A stretch of DNA of 33,646 bases from Oscillospiraceae bacterium (lineage in GTDB: Bacteria > Bacillota > Clostridia > Oscillospirales > CAG-272): contig SVRB01000003.1 of the NCBI GenBank assembly GCA_015065045.1, forward strand, positions 1 through 33,646. Direction: 5' to 3'. Positions 6,749 through 14,556 of the stretch are shown piece after piece. The notes below the pieces were generated by a model. That model did not search any database. It worked only from the letters and a program-made list of their open reading frames with translations, and was not told where the DNA came from. Position numbers and translations under genes: made by a program. The first letter of the stretch is position 1, and each line of letters starts with the position of its first letter.

Positions 6749-8972
6749 AAACACTCAAAAGCTGTTCAAGTCCCGTATATCTTTTTGTGGGTATGTTAGT
6801 ATCTACCATACGCTGTACAACGTTTGCTTTTCCTACGAGAATAACCATTTTTTGCGCACGTGTTACAGCGGTATAAAGCAAATTTCTCGTCATAAGACGG
6901 GGAGTAAAGCTGTACATCGGGATTATAACAACAGGGTACTCACTCCCCTGACTCTTATGAACTGTTATAGCATACGCGTGTTCAAGCTCGTCAAGCAGAG
7001 AAAAATCGTAATCAACGTATCGGTTATCGTCAAAAACAATTCTCATCTTTTCGTTCTTAACGTCTATTTCTTTAATAGTACCGATATCTCCGTTAAAAAT
7101 ACCTATCCCTGATTTTTCGTCGTTCTCCCACTCTATATCGTAATTATTCTTCACCTGCATAACCTTGTCGCCCTCACGGAATACAATGTCACGCACCTTT
7201 TTTTCTTTCTTGTAATCCGACTTCGGATTCATAACCCTCTGAAGCAGGCTGTTTAACATTTCCGTTCCCGCTCCGCCCTTTCGTGACGGGGTTATAACCT
7301 GAATATCAGATATGATCTCTTTACCATATTTCTTAGGCAATCTTGAAGCGCAAAGCTCGGCTACGGTCCTTGCGATCAACTCATCGTCCTCTCTCGGAAG
7401 GAAAAAGAAATCACTGTTTGTTGAAGTCAGCTTCGGATATTCACCTGAGTTTATCGCGTGGGCATTGGTAACTATAAGACTTTCCTCTTCCTGACGGAAT
7501 ATCTCCTTCAGTTCAACCGTATTAAAACGATCGCTCTTTATGATATCGTTTAACACGTTCCCTGCTCCAACAGACGGAAGCTGATCGGAGTCACCTATAA
7601 GTATAAGCTTTGCCCCCGGCTTAATTGCCTGAAGCAACGCGGAAAACAGCATTGTATCAACCATTGACGCTTCGTCAATTATAATAATATTTTCTTCTAA
7701 TTTCGAGTTCTCGTTTCTTCTGAAAACAGGTTTTTTATCATTTGAATAATCCATTTCGAGCAAACGGTGTATAGTCTTTGCCTCGTGGAACGTAGACTCG
7801 CTCATTCTCTTTGCCGCTCTGCCGGTAGGCGCCGCTAACGCTATCTTGTATCCTAAATCCTCAAAAACGCGTATTACGCCGCGGATAACAGTAGTTTTAC
7901 CTGTTCCGGGACCGCCTGTTAAAACCATAACTCCGCTGTTCACAGCCTTGACTATAGCTTTTTTCTGCATTGCTGCATATTCAACACAAAATTCGCTTTC
8001 AATACGCATTATCATTCTGTCGATATCTCCGATATCGATCCTTGTCGAAAAATTATCGAGCATCTGTAGTTTATCGGACGCATACTTTTCAGCCTGATAA
8101 TAGCTGTCAAGATAAATACATTTTCTCTTATTATACGATTTTTGTACTATATCTCCCGACAAAATCAGCTCCTCAACTGCCTTTTCGGTCGCATCCTCAT
8201 CAGCGCCAAGCATATTACAAGCCGCAGGAATAAGCTTGTCCTTCGGTATAAATACGTGTCCGTTCTGCGCGGCATTAAAAGACAAAACGTATTTTAATCC
8301 TGCCTTTAATCTTTCTTCCCTATAGTTATCGACACCGAGACTCTTTGCAACCAAATCCGCCTTTTCAAACCCTATTCCGTAAATCTCATCGCAAAGCATA
8401 TAAGGGTTTCTCTTAATTATATCAATGGCGCCTCCGCCCCATTTTTTGTAGATCTTAACTGCAGTCGCAGGGCCGAAAAACTCGCGGCAAAACATCATTA
8501 CCGAACGAAGTCCAAACTGAGCTTTGAAATCCTCGGACATCGCCTTTGCTTTTTTGAGAGAAATTCCGGGCAATTCCGCAAGCCACTCGGGGTGGTTTTC
8601 TATAACGTCGAACGAATCCACCCCATACTGACCAACTATTTTCAAAGCCAAAGACGGTCCAATCCCCTTTATTGTGCGCGAGGAAAGGTATTTTAAAATT
8701 GCATTTTCCGATGCGGGAAGCTCTTTCTCGTAATATTCAACCTTAAACTGACGGCCAAAAGTCGCGTGAAGCGTCCATTTACCCATAGCCTTTATCATTT
8801 CGCCCGCGCCCAAAAAAGGCATCTCGCCGACAACGGTTACAAGCTCGTCGTCAACGGTTGCAATTTCGCATACGGTATATCCGTTTTCCTCATTCTGATA
8901 AATTATATGCTCAACAGTTCCTGCAATCTCAAACTGCTCTTCGCCATATACGTTATCCGCAAATTTCTCCAT
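6741..8972 (-). CDS. recD2: RecD2 DNA helicase (RecD-like, AddAB/RecBC-independent)
   Basis: This 743-residue superfamily 1B helicase has an N-terminal OB-like region (residues 15-85), helix-hairpin-helix repeats (IKGIGPSLA about 101, LAELPGISLKKA, IYGIGFEKAD), Walker A GGPGTGKT (353-360), Walker B IIIDEASMVD and a C-terminal motif AITVHKSQGSEYPVVIIP. RecD2 is a 5'-3' helicase involved in fork maintenance and repair in Firmicutes. The length is usual. Its start lies inside the 3' end of orf106 (20-base overlap) and its end overlaps comF. It would be transcribed from the metK riboswitch promoter and/or from a promoter in front of orf106. Confidence 0.95.
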   Translation of the reverse strand: MEKFADNVYGEEQFEIAGTVEHIIYQNEENGYTVCEIATVDDELVTVVGEMPFLGAGEMIKAMGKWTLHATFGRQFKVEYYEKELPASENAILKYLSSRTIKGIGPSLALKIVGQYGVDSFDVIENHPEWLAELPGISLKKAKAMSEDFKAQFGLRSVMMFCREFFGPATAVKIYKKWGGGAIDIIKRNPYMLCDEIYGIGFEKADLVAKSLGVDNYREERLKAGLKYVLSFNAAQNGHVFIPKDKLIPAACNMLGADEDATEKAVEELILSGDIVQKSYNKRKCIYLDSYYQAEKYASDKLQMLDNFSTRIDIGDIDRMIMRIESEFCVEYAAMQKKAIVKAVNSGVMVLTGGPGTGKTTVIRGVIRVFEDLGYKIALAAPTGRAAKRMSESTFHEAKTIHRLLEMDYSNDKKPVFRRNENSKLEENIIIIDEASMVDTMLFSALLQAIKPGAKLILIGDSDQLPSVGAGNVLNDIIKSDRFNTVELKEIFRQEEESLIVTNAHAINSGEYPKLTSTNSDFFFLPREDDELIARTVAELCASRLPKKYGKEIISDIQVITPSRKGGAGTEMLNSLLQRVMNPKSDYKKEKKVRDIVFREGDKVMQVKNNYDIEWENDEKSGIGIFNGDIGTIKEIDVKNEKMRIVFDDNRYVDYDFSLLDELEHAYAITVHKSQGSEYPVVIIPMYSFTPRLMTRNLLYTAVTRAQKMVILVGKANVVQRMVDTNIPTKRYTGLEQLLSVYE

Positions 8973-9273
8973 CAGCTTTGTTTATCCTTTCCGCACGGTA
9001 AATATCCAAGCTCGGATTGTTTTTCCTGATCTCACCGATCAATTCACCGTCCACCTTACAATCTACCAATATTATCGCACGATTTCTCCCCATAATTACT
9101 TTTTCGTTTAAAATCAACTGCTGATTTATATCGGTATCCTTTTCGGCAAAAAAAGCTATACAAGCTCTTGCCTTATTCCTACATAAAAACACGTATGTAA
9201 GATTTATCATCAAAAAGCGCAACCCGTAAACCGACAGAAGCGCCACTATTATCTCAAAAAAAGTAACTAACAT
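8953..9273 (-). CDS. Small membrane-anchored protein of unknown function (orf106)
   Basis: I do not recognise this 106-residue protein. Residues 3-32 are strongly hydrophobic (one or two closely spaced membrane helices). The remainder is a soluble tail with alternating beta and helix character (VIMGRNRAIILVDCKVDGELIGEIRKNN) and no catalytic motif that I can name. An excellent AAGGAGG Shine-Dalgarno (9279-9285) supports the start. The 3' end overlaps recD2 by 20 bases, so the two are probably translationally coupled. The 84 bases between metK and this gene hold two hairpins; the second buries the Shine-Dalgarno and carries a possible promoter. Confidence 0.75.
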   Translation of the reverse strand: MLVTFFEIIVALLSVYGLRFLMINLTYVFLCRNKARACIAFFAEKDTDINQQLILNEKVIMGRNRAIILVDCKVDGELIGEIRKNNPSLDIYRAERINKADGEICG

Positions 9274-9315
9274 AAAGTCCTCCTTATTGCTATTATATGT
9301 AATAAGAAGGACTTT
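9274..9315 (-). promoter_or_regulatory. Shine-Dalgarno-sequestering hairpin before orf106
   Basis: On the minus strand AAAGTCCTTCTTATT (9301-9315) pairs with AATAAGGAGGACTTT (9274-9288): 14 Watson-Crick pairs and one U-G, with a 12-nt loop. The right arm contains the whole AAGGAGG and ends directly at the ATG. The stem would form in RNA read through from metK. A smaller hairpin (9321-9329 with 9337-9345) precedes it and lacks a U tract, so it is not an obvious terminator. Confidence 0.75.
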
Positions 9316-9321
9316 AGTTAA
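9292..9321 (-). promoter_or_regulatory. Candidate internal promoter for orf106-recD2-comF
   Basis: The loop of the 9274-9315 hairpin contains TATAAT (9292-9297). TTAACT (9316-9321), 4/6 to the -35 consensus, lies 18 bases upstream. The predicted start near 9285 would give an mRNA beginning at the Shine-Dalgarno and lacking the left arm of the hairpin. The -35 is weak, so this is tentative. Confidence 0.45.
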
Positions 9322-9357
9322 ACCGCAAATCTGCCGTTTACGGTTAAATTTATTCTT

Positions 9358-10536
9358 TTATATATGTTTCTTAAGCTGTTCTGCAATATCAGTTGCTTCC
9401 CAAGGAGCGTTAACGTCTTCTCTTCCCATGTGTCCGTATGCAGCAAGAGGGCTGTATATAGGACGGCGAAGGTCAAATCTTTCGATAATTGCAGAGGGTC
9501 TGAGGTCAACAAGCTCTGTAATGATTTCAGAAATCTTTTCGTCAGCCAGCTTTCCTGTGCCGAAAGTATCAATCATAACTGAAAGAGGCTTTGCCACACC
9601 GATAGCATAAGCGATCTCAACCTCGCACTTATCTGCCATTCCTGATGCTACGATATTCTTTGCAAGATAACGAGCCGCATAAGCTGCCGAACGGTCAACC
9701 TTAGTCGGATCCTTACCGGAGAAGGCTCCGCCGCCGTGTCTTGCATAGCCGCCGTATGTATCAACAATGATCTTTCTACCCGTAAGACCCGAGTCTCCTG
9801 CAGGACCGCCGATTACGAATCTGCCTGTGGGATTTACAAAATACTTTGTATTTTCATCAAGAAGCTCAGCCGGAATAATGGGCTTTATAACCTTTTCAAT
9901 CAAATCATTCTTGATCTGTTCCTGAGTAGCTTCGGGATCGTGCTGTGTGGAAATAAGAATAGTATCTACACGAACAGGCTTATCGTCAACGTATTCAACG
10001 GTAACCTGAGTCTTGCCGTCGGGACGAAGATATGTAAGTGTTCCGTCCTTTCTCACCTTTGTAAGCTGTTTTGCAAGCTTATGTGAAAGAGAAATAGGCA
10101 TAGGCATAAGCTCTTCTGTTTCGTTACAAGCATAACCGAACATCATACCCTGGTCGCCCGCGCCCTCGTTAAGCTCATCGGAAAATTCTCCGCGCTTAGC
10201 TTCTTCAGACTTATTAACACCCATAGCAATATCAGGAGACTGCTCGTGGATAGAGTTAATAACCGCGCAAGAGTCGTAGCTGAAGCCATAATCGGATTTT
10301 GTATATCCAATCTCCTTTATTGTGTTTCTAACAATACTCTGAATATCGATATGAGCCTTAGTTGTAATTTCTCCCATAACCATTACAAGACCTGTTGTTA
10401 CAACAGTCTCACAAGCAACTCTTGACATTTTGTCATTTCTCAACATTTCATCAAGAACAGCATCACTTATTTTGTCACAAACCTTGTCGGGATGTCCTTC
10501 TGTTACGGATTCCGACGTAAACAAAAACTTCTTCAT
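9358..10536 (-). CDS. metK: S-adenosylmethionine synthetase
   Basis: At 392 residues this is full length. It opens with FLFTSESVTEGHPDKVCDKISDAVLD, and GAGDQGMMFGYACNET (the ATP/methionine-binding hexapeptide region) and VIGGPAGDSGLTGRKIIVDTYGG (P-loop-like motif) are intact. The enzyme makes SAM from methionine and ATP as a cytosolic tetramer. The AGAGAGGAAG ribosome site supports the ATG. A SAM-I riboswitch with its own terminator precedes the gene, giving feedback control by the product. orf106, recD2 and comF follow on the same strand with no strong terminator until 5977-6008. Confidence 0.98.
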   Translation of the reverse strand: MKKFLFTSESVTEGHPDKVCDKISDAVLDEMLRNDKMSRVACETVVTTGLVMVMGEITTKAHIDIQSIVRNTIKEIGYTKSDYGFSYDSCAVINSIHEQSPDIAMGVNKSEEAKRGEFSDELNEGAGDQGMMFGYACNETEELMPMPISLSHKLAKQLTKVRKDGTLTYLRPDGKTQVTVEYVDDKPVRVDTILISTQHDPEATQEQIKNDLIEKVIKPIIPAELLDENTKYFVNPTGRFVIGGPAGDSGLTGRKIIVDTYGGYARHGGGAFSGKDPTKVDRSAAYAARYLAKNIVASGMADKCEVEIAYAIGVAKPLSVMIDTFGTGKLADEKISEIITELVDLRPSAIIERFDLRRPIYSPLAAYGHMGREDVNAPWEATDIAEQLKKHI

Positions 10537-10570
10537 ATTTTTCTTCCTCTCTATAAAAACTAAATTTTTT

Positions 10571-10600
10571 CAAAAACAAAACCGCCTCGAAAGAAGCGGT
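10571..10600 (-). terminator. Expression-platform terminator of the SAM-I riboswitch
   Basis: An 8-bp stem ACCGCTTC/GAGGCGGT (10593-10600 with 10581-10588) with a 4-nt loop is followed on the minus strand by TTTTGTTTTTG. It lies between the aptamer and metK, as expected for transcriptional attenuation when SAM is bound. Confidence 0.88.
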
Positions 10601-10610
10601 AAATAAAAAA

Positions 10611-10710
10611 CCTCATCTTTCGGATCTGTTCCGCAGGATTTAGCACCTTAAAAAACGTTTTTCAGGTTGCCGGGCATCATAGGGCCTGTCCCTCCGCCAC
10701 TCTTGATAAG
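10611..10710 (-). ncRNA. SAM-I (S-box) riboswitch aptamer
   Basis: On the minus strand the conserved S-box blocks appear in order: CTTATCAAGAGTGGCGGAGG, the GACAGGCCCTATGATGCCC block, GGCAACC, AAGGTGCTAAATCC, and a closing GAACAGAT...GAAAGATGAGG. P1 forms between CTTATC and GATGAG. SAM binding is expected to stabilise P1 and allow the downstream terminator to form, switching metK off. Confidence 0.96.
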
Positions 10711-10734
10711 GGAATATTCAATTCATACAAATAT

Positions 10735-10762
10735 ATTTTAACATAAACATAGAAAATGTCAA
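10735..10762 (-). promoter_or_regulatory. Sigma-A promoter of the SAM riboswitch-metK transcript
   Basis: On the minus strand TTGACA (10757-10762), a 16-base spacer, TAAAAT (10735-10740), then the aptamer about 25 bases downstream. The -35 is only about 20 bases past the ribU stop, and no terminator is visible between ribU and this promoter. Confidence 0.85.
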
Positions 10763-10782
10763 TAGAATTTTCTACATTATTT

Positions 10783-11382
10783 TCACTTTTTCAACTTCAA
10801 TAGCGGTGATATTCTTTTGTACACCAAAAAGCATATTCCGGCATCTATCATACCCTTTGCAAAGTTAAACGGCAAGTTAAAGATCACAAGCGCCTTAAAT
10901 AAATTATCTGCAGAAGGAATCAAAGCCTTGTACATTCCGATAATCGCCTCCATAGGCAGACCGTAAAACAGAGAAAAGGCGGGATAAACGATAAAATAGT
11001 TTGTAGCAATACTCACAACAGCCATAGCTATAGCACCGACAACAGTTCCGATAAGCGCATTCTTTCTTGATTTTGCTCTCTTGTAAATAAGCCCTGCAAT
11101 TCCAACGAAAATAGCGCCTAAAATAAAGTTCGAAAGCTCACCGATACAGTTTGACGTAGAAAAAGGCAAATGCAGAACATTCTTTACAAAGCAAACAAGC
11201 ACACCAGCCATGGGCCCATAAGCAAATGATACGATAAGCGCGGGCAGCTCGGAAAAATCAAACTTTATAAAAGACGGAATCAAAAACGGAATAGGAAATT
11301 CAAGAAGCATAAGCACAAAGCTTACCGCGCTCATAATTCCTATAACAGATATAAGCTTAGTATTGTTTCTACTCATTTTCAT
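10783..11382 (-). CDS. ribU: RibU, riboflavin-specific ECF transporter S component
   Basis: This protein of 199 residues has about six membrane helices and the RibU signature FIKFDFSELPALIVSFAYGPMAGV after helix 1, with VKNVLHL following. RibU binds riboflavin and delivers it through the shared ECF energising module. An FMN riboswitch immediately upstream supports the substrate strongly. The open frame runs back to 11439, but that N-terminal extension overlies the riboswitch terminator. The ATG at 11382 comes 10 bases after GGGGGA and gives the normal N-terminus, so I place the start there; 11376 is a second in-frame ATG. Confidence 0.92.
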   Translation of the reverse strand: MKMSRNNTKLISVIGIMSAVSFVLMLLEFPIPFLIPSFIKFDFSELPALIVSFAYGPMAGVLVCFVKNVLHLPFSTSNCIGELSNFILGAIFVGIAGLIYKRAKSRKNALIGTVVGAIAMAVVSIATNYFIVYPAFSLFYGLPMEAIIGMYKALIPSADNLFKALVIFNLPFNFAKGMIDAGICFLVYKRISPLLKLKK

Positions 11383-11397
11383 ACATAATAATCCCCC

Positions 11398-11435
11398 AAA
11401 AAATAAAATTCCCCAAAGCATAAAAACTTTGGGGA
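11398..11435 (-). terminator. Expression-platform terminator of the FMN riboswitch
   Basis: A 9-bp stem TCCCCAAAG/CTTTGGGGA (11427-11435 with 11410-11418) is followed on the minus strand by AATTTTATTTTTT. It ends directly before the GGGGGA ribosome site of ribU. The first arm could alternatively pair with TTTGGGG at 11394-11400, which includes that ribosome site. Confidence 0.88.
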
Positions 11436-11464
11436 TCAAAACAGCATAGTACTATTTTAATAAA

Positions 11465-11580
11465 CTTCTATCATCCGGACTATACCGTCGGCTTTGGAAT
11501 TACACCAAATCAACCTTATTTTCAAAAAAACAAGGCTCGTGGGCTTTACCACCGGTGAGGAATTGCACCTCGCCCCGAAG
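11465..11580 (-). ncRNA. FMN (RFN) riboswitch aptamer
   Basis: Minus-strand blocks match the RFN element: CTTCGGGGCGAGGTG, AATTCCTCACCGGTGGT, AAAGCCCACGAGCC, a variable stem, GGTGTAATTCCAAAGCCGAC, and GGTATAGTCCGGATGATAGAAG. CTTC/GAAG closes P1. FMN binding is expected to favour the terminator and reduce ribU expression. Confidence 0.96.
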
Positions 11581-11597
11581 TTAATTTCTTATCAGCA

Positions 11598-11626
11598 ATT
11601 ATATGACAAATGTCTGATTTTGTCAA
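11598..11626 (-). promoter_or_regulatory. Perfect sigma-A promoter of the FMN riboswitch-ribU unit
   Basis: TTGACA (11621-11626), a 17-base spacer and TATAAT (11598-11603) on the minus strand, both perfect. The aptamer starts about 18 bases downstream. The promoter is 24 bases past the nth stop. Confidence 0.93.
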
Positions 11627-11649
11627 TACCACCTACTGAAAATATATAT

Positions 11650-12300
11650 TTATTTTTTTACCTTGTCACACAAATCAGCCAAAAAACAGTTCTCGCACAT
11701 AGGTGAACGCGCAGAACACACCTCTCTGCCAAACTGCACTATTCTATGACAAAAATCCGATTGCTCATTTTCGGGCAAATATTTTTTCAAAGCCATTTCT
11801 ACCTTAACAGGATTCTTTTCGTCAGCCTTGGTAAATCCAAGCCTACCTGAAATACGAATACAATGCGTATCGGCTACAATAGCGGGAAGACCGTAAATAT
11901 CACCCAAAATCAAGTTTGCAATCTTTCTTCCGACTCCCGATAATTCAAGCAGATCTTCCATATTATCGGGCACTCTGCCGTCAAATTTATCTAACAACAT
12001 TCGGCAAGACTCTTTTATATCCTTAGCTTTCATATGATATAATCCGCAAGGCTTAATTATACCTTCAAGCTCCTCTATATCACAATCAGCCATCGCTTCA
12101 AGCGTAGGATATTTTTCAAAAAGAGGAACAGCCACCATATTCACGCGTTTGTCGGTACATTGGGCAGACAATCTTGAAAGAACAAGCAGCTTCCAAGGCT
12201 CACCTTGATATTCCAAAGCGCACTCGGACGAATATCTTTCCTTCAGTCTTTCCGCAACCAAGACTGCTTTTTTTGATAAAGCCTTTTCTTTTGCTGTCAT
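11650..12300 (-). CDS. nth: Endonuclease III (DNA glycosylase/AP lyase)
   Basis: This 216-residue protein contains the helix-hairpin-helix LSGVGRKIANLIL with the catalytic lysine, the catalytic aspartate in IVADTHCIRISGRLGF, and four cysteines ligating a [4Fe-4S] cluster at the C-terminus (C-x6-C-x2-C-x5-C). It removes oxidised pyrimidines and nicks the abasic site. The length is normal. The usual LLSAQTTD segment is LSRLSAQCTD, with an unusual Cys. The start ATG is one base past the proA stop, so it is coupled to proBA. Confidence 0.95.
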   Translation of the reverse strand: MTAKEKALSKKAVLVAERLKERYSSECALEYQGEPWKLLVLSRLSAQCTDKRVNMVAVPLFEKYPTLEAMADCDIEELEGIIKPCGLYHMKAKDIKESCRMLLDKFDGRVPDNMEDLLELSGVGRKIANLILGDIYGLPAIVADTHCIRISGRLGFTKADEKNPVKVEMALKKYLPENEQSDFCHRIVQFGREVCSARSPMCENCFLADLCDKVKK

Positions 12301-12301
12301 A

Positions 12302-13564
12302 TTATCTTATCTGTCCGTTACCGGAAACGAGATATTTAACAGTAGTCAAAGCTTCAAGTCCCATAGGACCTCTTGCGTGGAGCTTCTGTGTCGATATACC
12401 GATTTCAGCGCCGAATCCGAATTCATTTCCGTCGGTAAATCTTGTCGATGTGTTAACGTAAACAGCCGCCGCGTCAACTGTCTTCTGGAAATATTCAGCC
12501 GCAGAAATATTGTTTGTTATTATAGCTTCACTGTGCTTTGTATTATACTTGTTTATATGGCTTACAGCCTCTTCTACGCCGTCAACCACCTTAACTGCGA
12601 TAATATAATCGTCATATTCGGTTGCATAATCTTCCTCAGTAGCCGCCTTTGCAGAATCGAGTATCTTCATAGTTCTTTCGCATCCGCGTATTTCAAGACC
12701 AAACTGCTCGGATATTTCTGCAAACTTCGGCAAAAACTCCTCTGCCTTGTCGTTATGAACAAGCAAAGTTTCAATAGCGTTACAAACCGAAGGTCTCTGG
12801 TTTTTCGCGTTAGATGCAACCTTAACCGCCATATCGATATCAGCGTCCTTATCAACGTACAAATGACAGTTACCGGCTCCCGTTTCAATTACGGGCATTT
12901 TTGCATTTTCAACAACGTTTCTGATAAGACCGGCGCCCCCTCTGGGGATAAGCACGTCGATATAATCTCTCATAGTCATAAGAACAGACGCGCCCTCTCT
13001 CGAGGTGTTATCAACAAATCCCAAAGCATCGGGAGAAATTCCATTTGCCTCCAACGCTTCCTTCATCAAAGAAACGAAAACTCTGTTTGTATTTACAGCT
13101 TCCTTTCCGCCTCTGAGAATCACAGCGTTACCTGTTTTTATGCAAAGAGCCGCCGCATCAACAGTTACGTTAGGTCTTGCTTCATAAATGATGGCAACAA
13201 CGCCAAGCGGTACTCTTACTCTCTTAATTTCAATTCCGTTAGGAATGGTCCAAACGTCTCCGCAACCCAAAACGTCCTTAAGTCCGACAAGCTCGAGCAT
13301 AGCGTCGCTGATACCCTTTATTCTGCTTTCATTTAAAGTGAGACGGTCAACCATTGTGGGTATAACACCGTTCTGCTCAGCGCTTGCAACGTCTATTGCA
13401 TTCGCCTTCAATATCTCGTCCTGCTTTTCGATAAGCTTTGCGGCAATAGTTTTAAGAACGTTGTTTCTCTGCGGCAACGTACTGTCCGCCATAGATCTTT
13501 CGGCAGACTTTACAGTCTTACAGAGCTGTTCTATATATTCATAGATTTCTTTTGTAAATTCCAT
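12302..13564 (-). CDS. proA: Gamma-glutamyl phosphate reductase
   Basis: This 420-residue aldehyde-dehydrogenase-fold enzyme performs the second step of proline synthesis, reducing glutamyl-5-phosphate to the semialdehyde with NADPH. The active-site cysteine is in NQRPSVCNAIETLLVH. Other conserved blocks are ALCIKTGNAVILRGGKEAVNTN, VLIPRGGAGLI and the C-terminal FGFGAEIGISTQKLHARGPMG. Its length is normal. It is 30 bases downstream of proB and one base upstream of nth. The pyrroline-5-carboxylate reductase gene proC is not in the window. Confidence 0.97.
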   Translation of the reverse strand: MEFTKEIYEYIEQLCKTVKSAERSMADSTLPQRNNVLKTIAAKLIEKQDEILKANAIDVASAEQNGVIPTMVDRLTLNESRIKGISDAMLELVGLKDVLGCGDVWTIPNGIEIKRVRVPLGVVAIIYEARPNVTVDAAALCIKTGNAVILRGGKEAVNTNRVFVSLMKEALEANGISPDALGFVDNTSREGASVLMTMRDYIDVLIPRGGAGLIRNVVENAKMPVIETGAGNCHLYVDKDADIDMAVKVASNAKNQRPSVCNAIETLLVHNDKAEEFLPKFAEISEQFGLEIRGCERTMKILDSAKAATEEDYATEYDDYIIAVKVVDGVEEAVSHINKYNTKHSEAIITNNISAAEYFQKTVDAAAVYVNTSTRFTDGNEFGFGAEIGISTQKLHARGPMGLEALTTVKYLVSGNGQIR

Positions 13565-13594
13565 ATCAATTCCCTTTTCTGAATGATTCTGAAT

Positions 13595-14389
13595 TTATTT
13601 TGTAAACGGTGCAAAATATGAGCCGTGCTGAATTCCCTCGTAAAGCATATCGTAAAGAATCGAGAAGTCTTCGCCGCTTACGATCATCATAGGAATACCG
13701 CTTCCACAAGCAATCTCTGCCGCGTGGAGCTTTGAGGTCATACCGCCCGTGCCCCTTGCAGAGCCTGCGCCGTCAGCGCAAGCATATAAAGCTTCGTCAA
13801 CCTTTTCAACCCTCTTAAGCATCTTTGCATCAGGGTTGGTTCTCGGGTCGCTATCGTAAAAGCCGTCGGTATCACTCATATTTATAAGCAGATCAGCATC
13901 CGCCAATACAGAAACGTAAGCCGACAACGTATCGTTATCACCGAATTTGATCTCGTCAAAAGCTACGGTATCGTTTTCGTTTACTATCGGAATACAGCCC
14001 ATCTTAAGCAAGATTGCAAAAGTATTTTCAGCGTTAGTCTTACCCGTAGGATTGTTTACTATATCACGTGTAAGAAGGATCTGAGCAACAGAATGACCGT
14101 ATTCACCGAAAAATCTTTCGTATATCATCATAAGTACGCCCTGACCAACAGCAGCCAAAGCCTGCTTTTCCTCAACCGAGGTAGGTCTGCGCTCAAGATT
14201 AAGCTTTCCGATACCCGCGCTTACAGCACCCGAAGATACGAGCACTACTTCTCTTCCTGTATTTTTGAGGTCGCTAAGAACACGGCACATCTTTTCAATA
14301 CGCTGTAAATTAAGCTTACCGTTTTCATAAGTAAGGGTGGATGATCCAACCTTTACCACTATTCTTTTAGCATTTTTCACTTTTTCCAT
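13595..14389 (-). CDS. proB: Glutamate 5-kinase, short form without PUA domain
   Basis: This 264-residue amino-acid kinase catalyses the first committed step of proline synthesis. Motifs include RIVVKVGSSTLTYENGKL, VLVSSGAVSAGIGKL, IPIVNENDTVAFDEIKFGDND and GTGGMTSKLHAAEIA. Many ProB proteins (about 367 residues) carry a C-terminal PUA domain; it is absent here and the protein ends at the kinase domain, as in many Clostridia. Feedback inhibition by proline is expected through the kinase domain. The ribosome site is weak (AGAAAG, distant). Confidence 0.95.
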   Translation of the reverse strand: MEKVKNAKRIVVKVGSSTLTYENGKLNLQRIEKMCRVLSDLKNTGREVVLVSSGAVSAGIGKLNLERRPTSVEEKQALAAVGQGVLMMIYERFFGEYGHSVAQILLTRDIVNNPTGKTNAENTFAILLKMGCIPIVNENDTVAFDEIKFGDNDTLSAYVSVLADADLLINMSDTDGFYDSDPRTNPDAKMLKRVEKVDEALYACADGAGSARGTGGMTSKLHAAEIACGSGIPMMIVSGEDFSILYDMLYEGIQHGSYFAPFTK

Positions 14390-14461
14390 AACATCTGTAT
14401 TCTTTCTGTTAAAAATTTTTCAAAAACTCTTTTAATCTTTATAAAAATATATTATAATGGT

Positions 14462-14490
14462 ATTATATTATATTCCTCGTGTTTTTTCAA
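14462..14490 (-). promoter_or_regulatory. Sigma-A promoter of proB-proA-nth
   Basis: Minus strand TTGAAA (14485-14490), 17-base spacer, TATAAT (14462-14467). The leader to proB is about 65 bases, with a run of A and T but no clear riboswitch or T-box. Confidence 0.75.
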
Positions 14491-14556
14491 GGGGATTTTG
14501 CATTTATTTAAGCAATTAAATGTTTACGTTGTATAAAAAGAAGGAGAAAACAAAAA

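Noticed and set aside
9321..9345. Hairpin directly after metK as a metK terminator
   Set aside because: The stem is about 9 bp with a G-U and no U tract on the minus strand, so it is not convincing as a terminator.
11369..11386. Five-codon mini-ORF (ATG at 11386, TAG stop) overlapping the ribU start out of frame
   Set aside because: It is well spaced from GGGGGA and could act as a leader peptide, but five codons in AT-rich sequence arise easily by chance.
11383..11439. N-terminal extension of RibU to 11439
   Set aside because: It would be translated from the riboswitch terminator hairpin itself. The ATG at 11382 has a proper ribosome site and gives the normal N-terminus.
12377..13336. Long open frame (319 residues) opposite proA
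   Set aside because: It is a codon-bias shadow: Cys/Ser/Asn-rich, no family resemblance, no ribosome site, wholly antisense to an intact proA.
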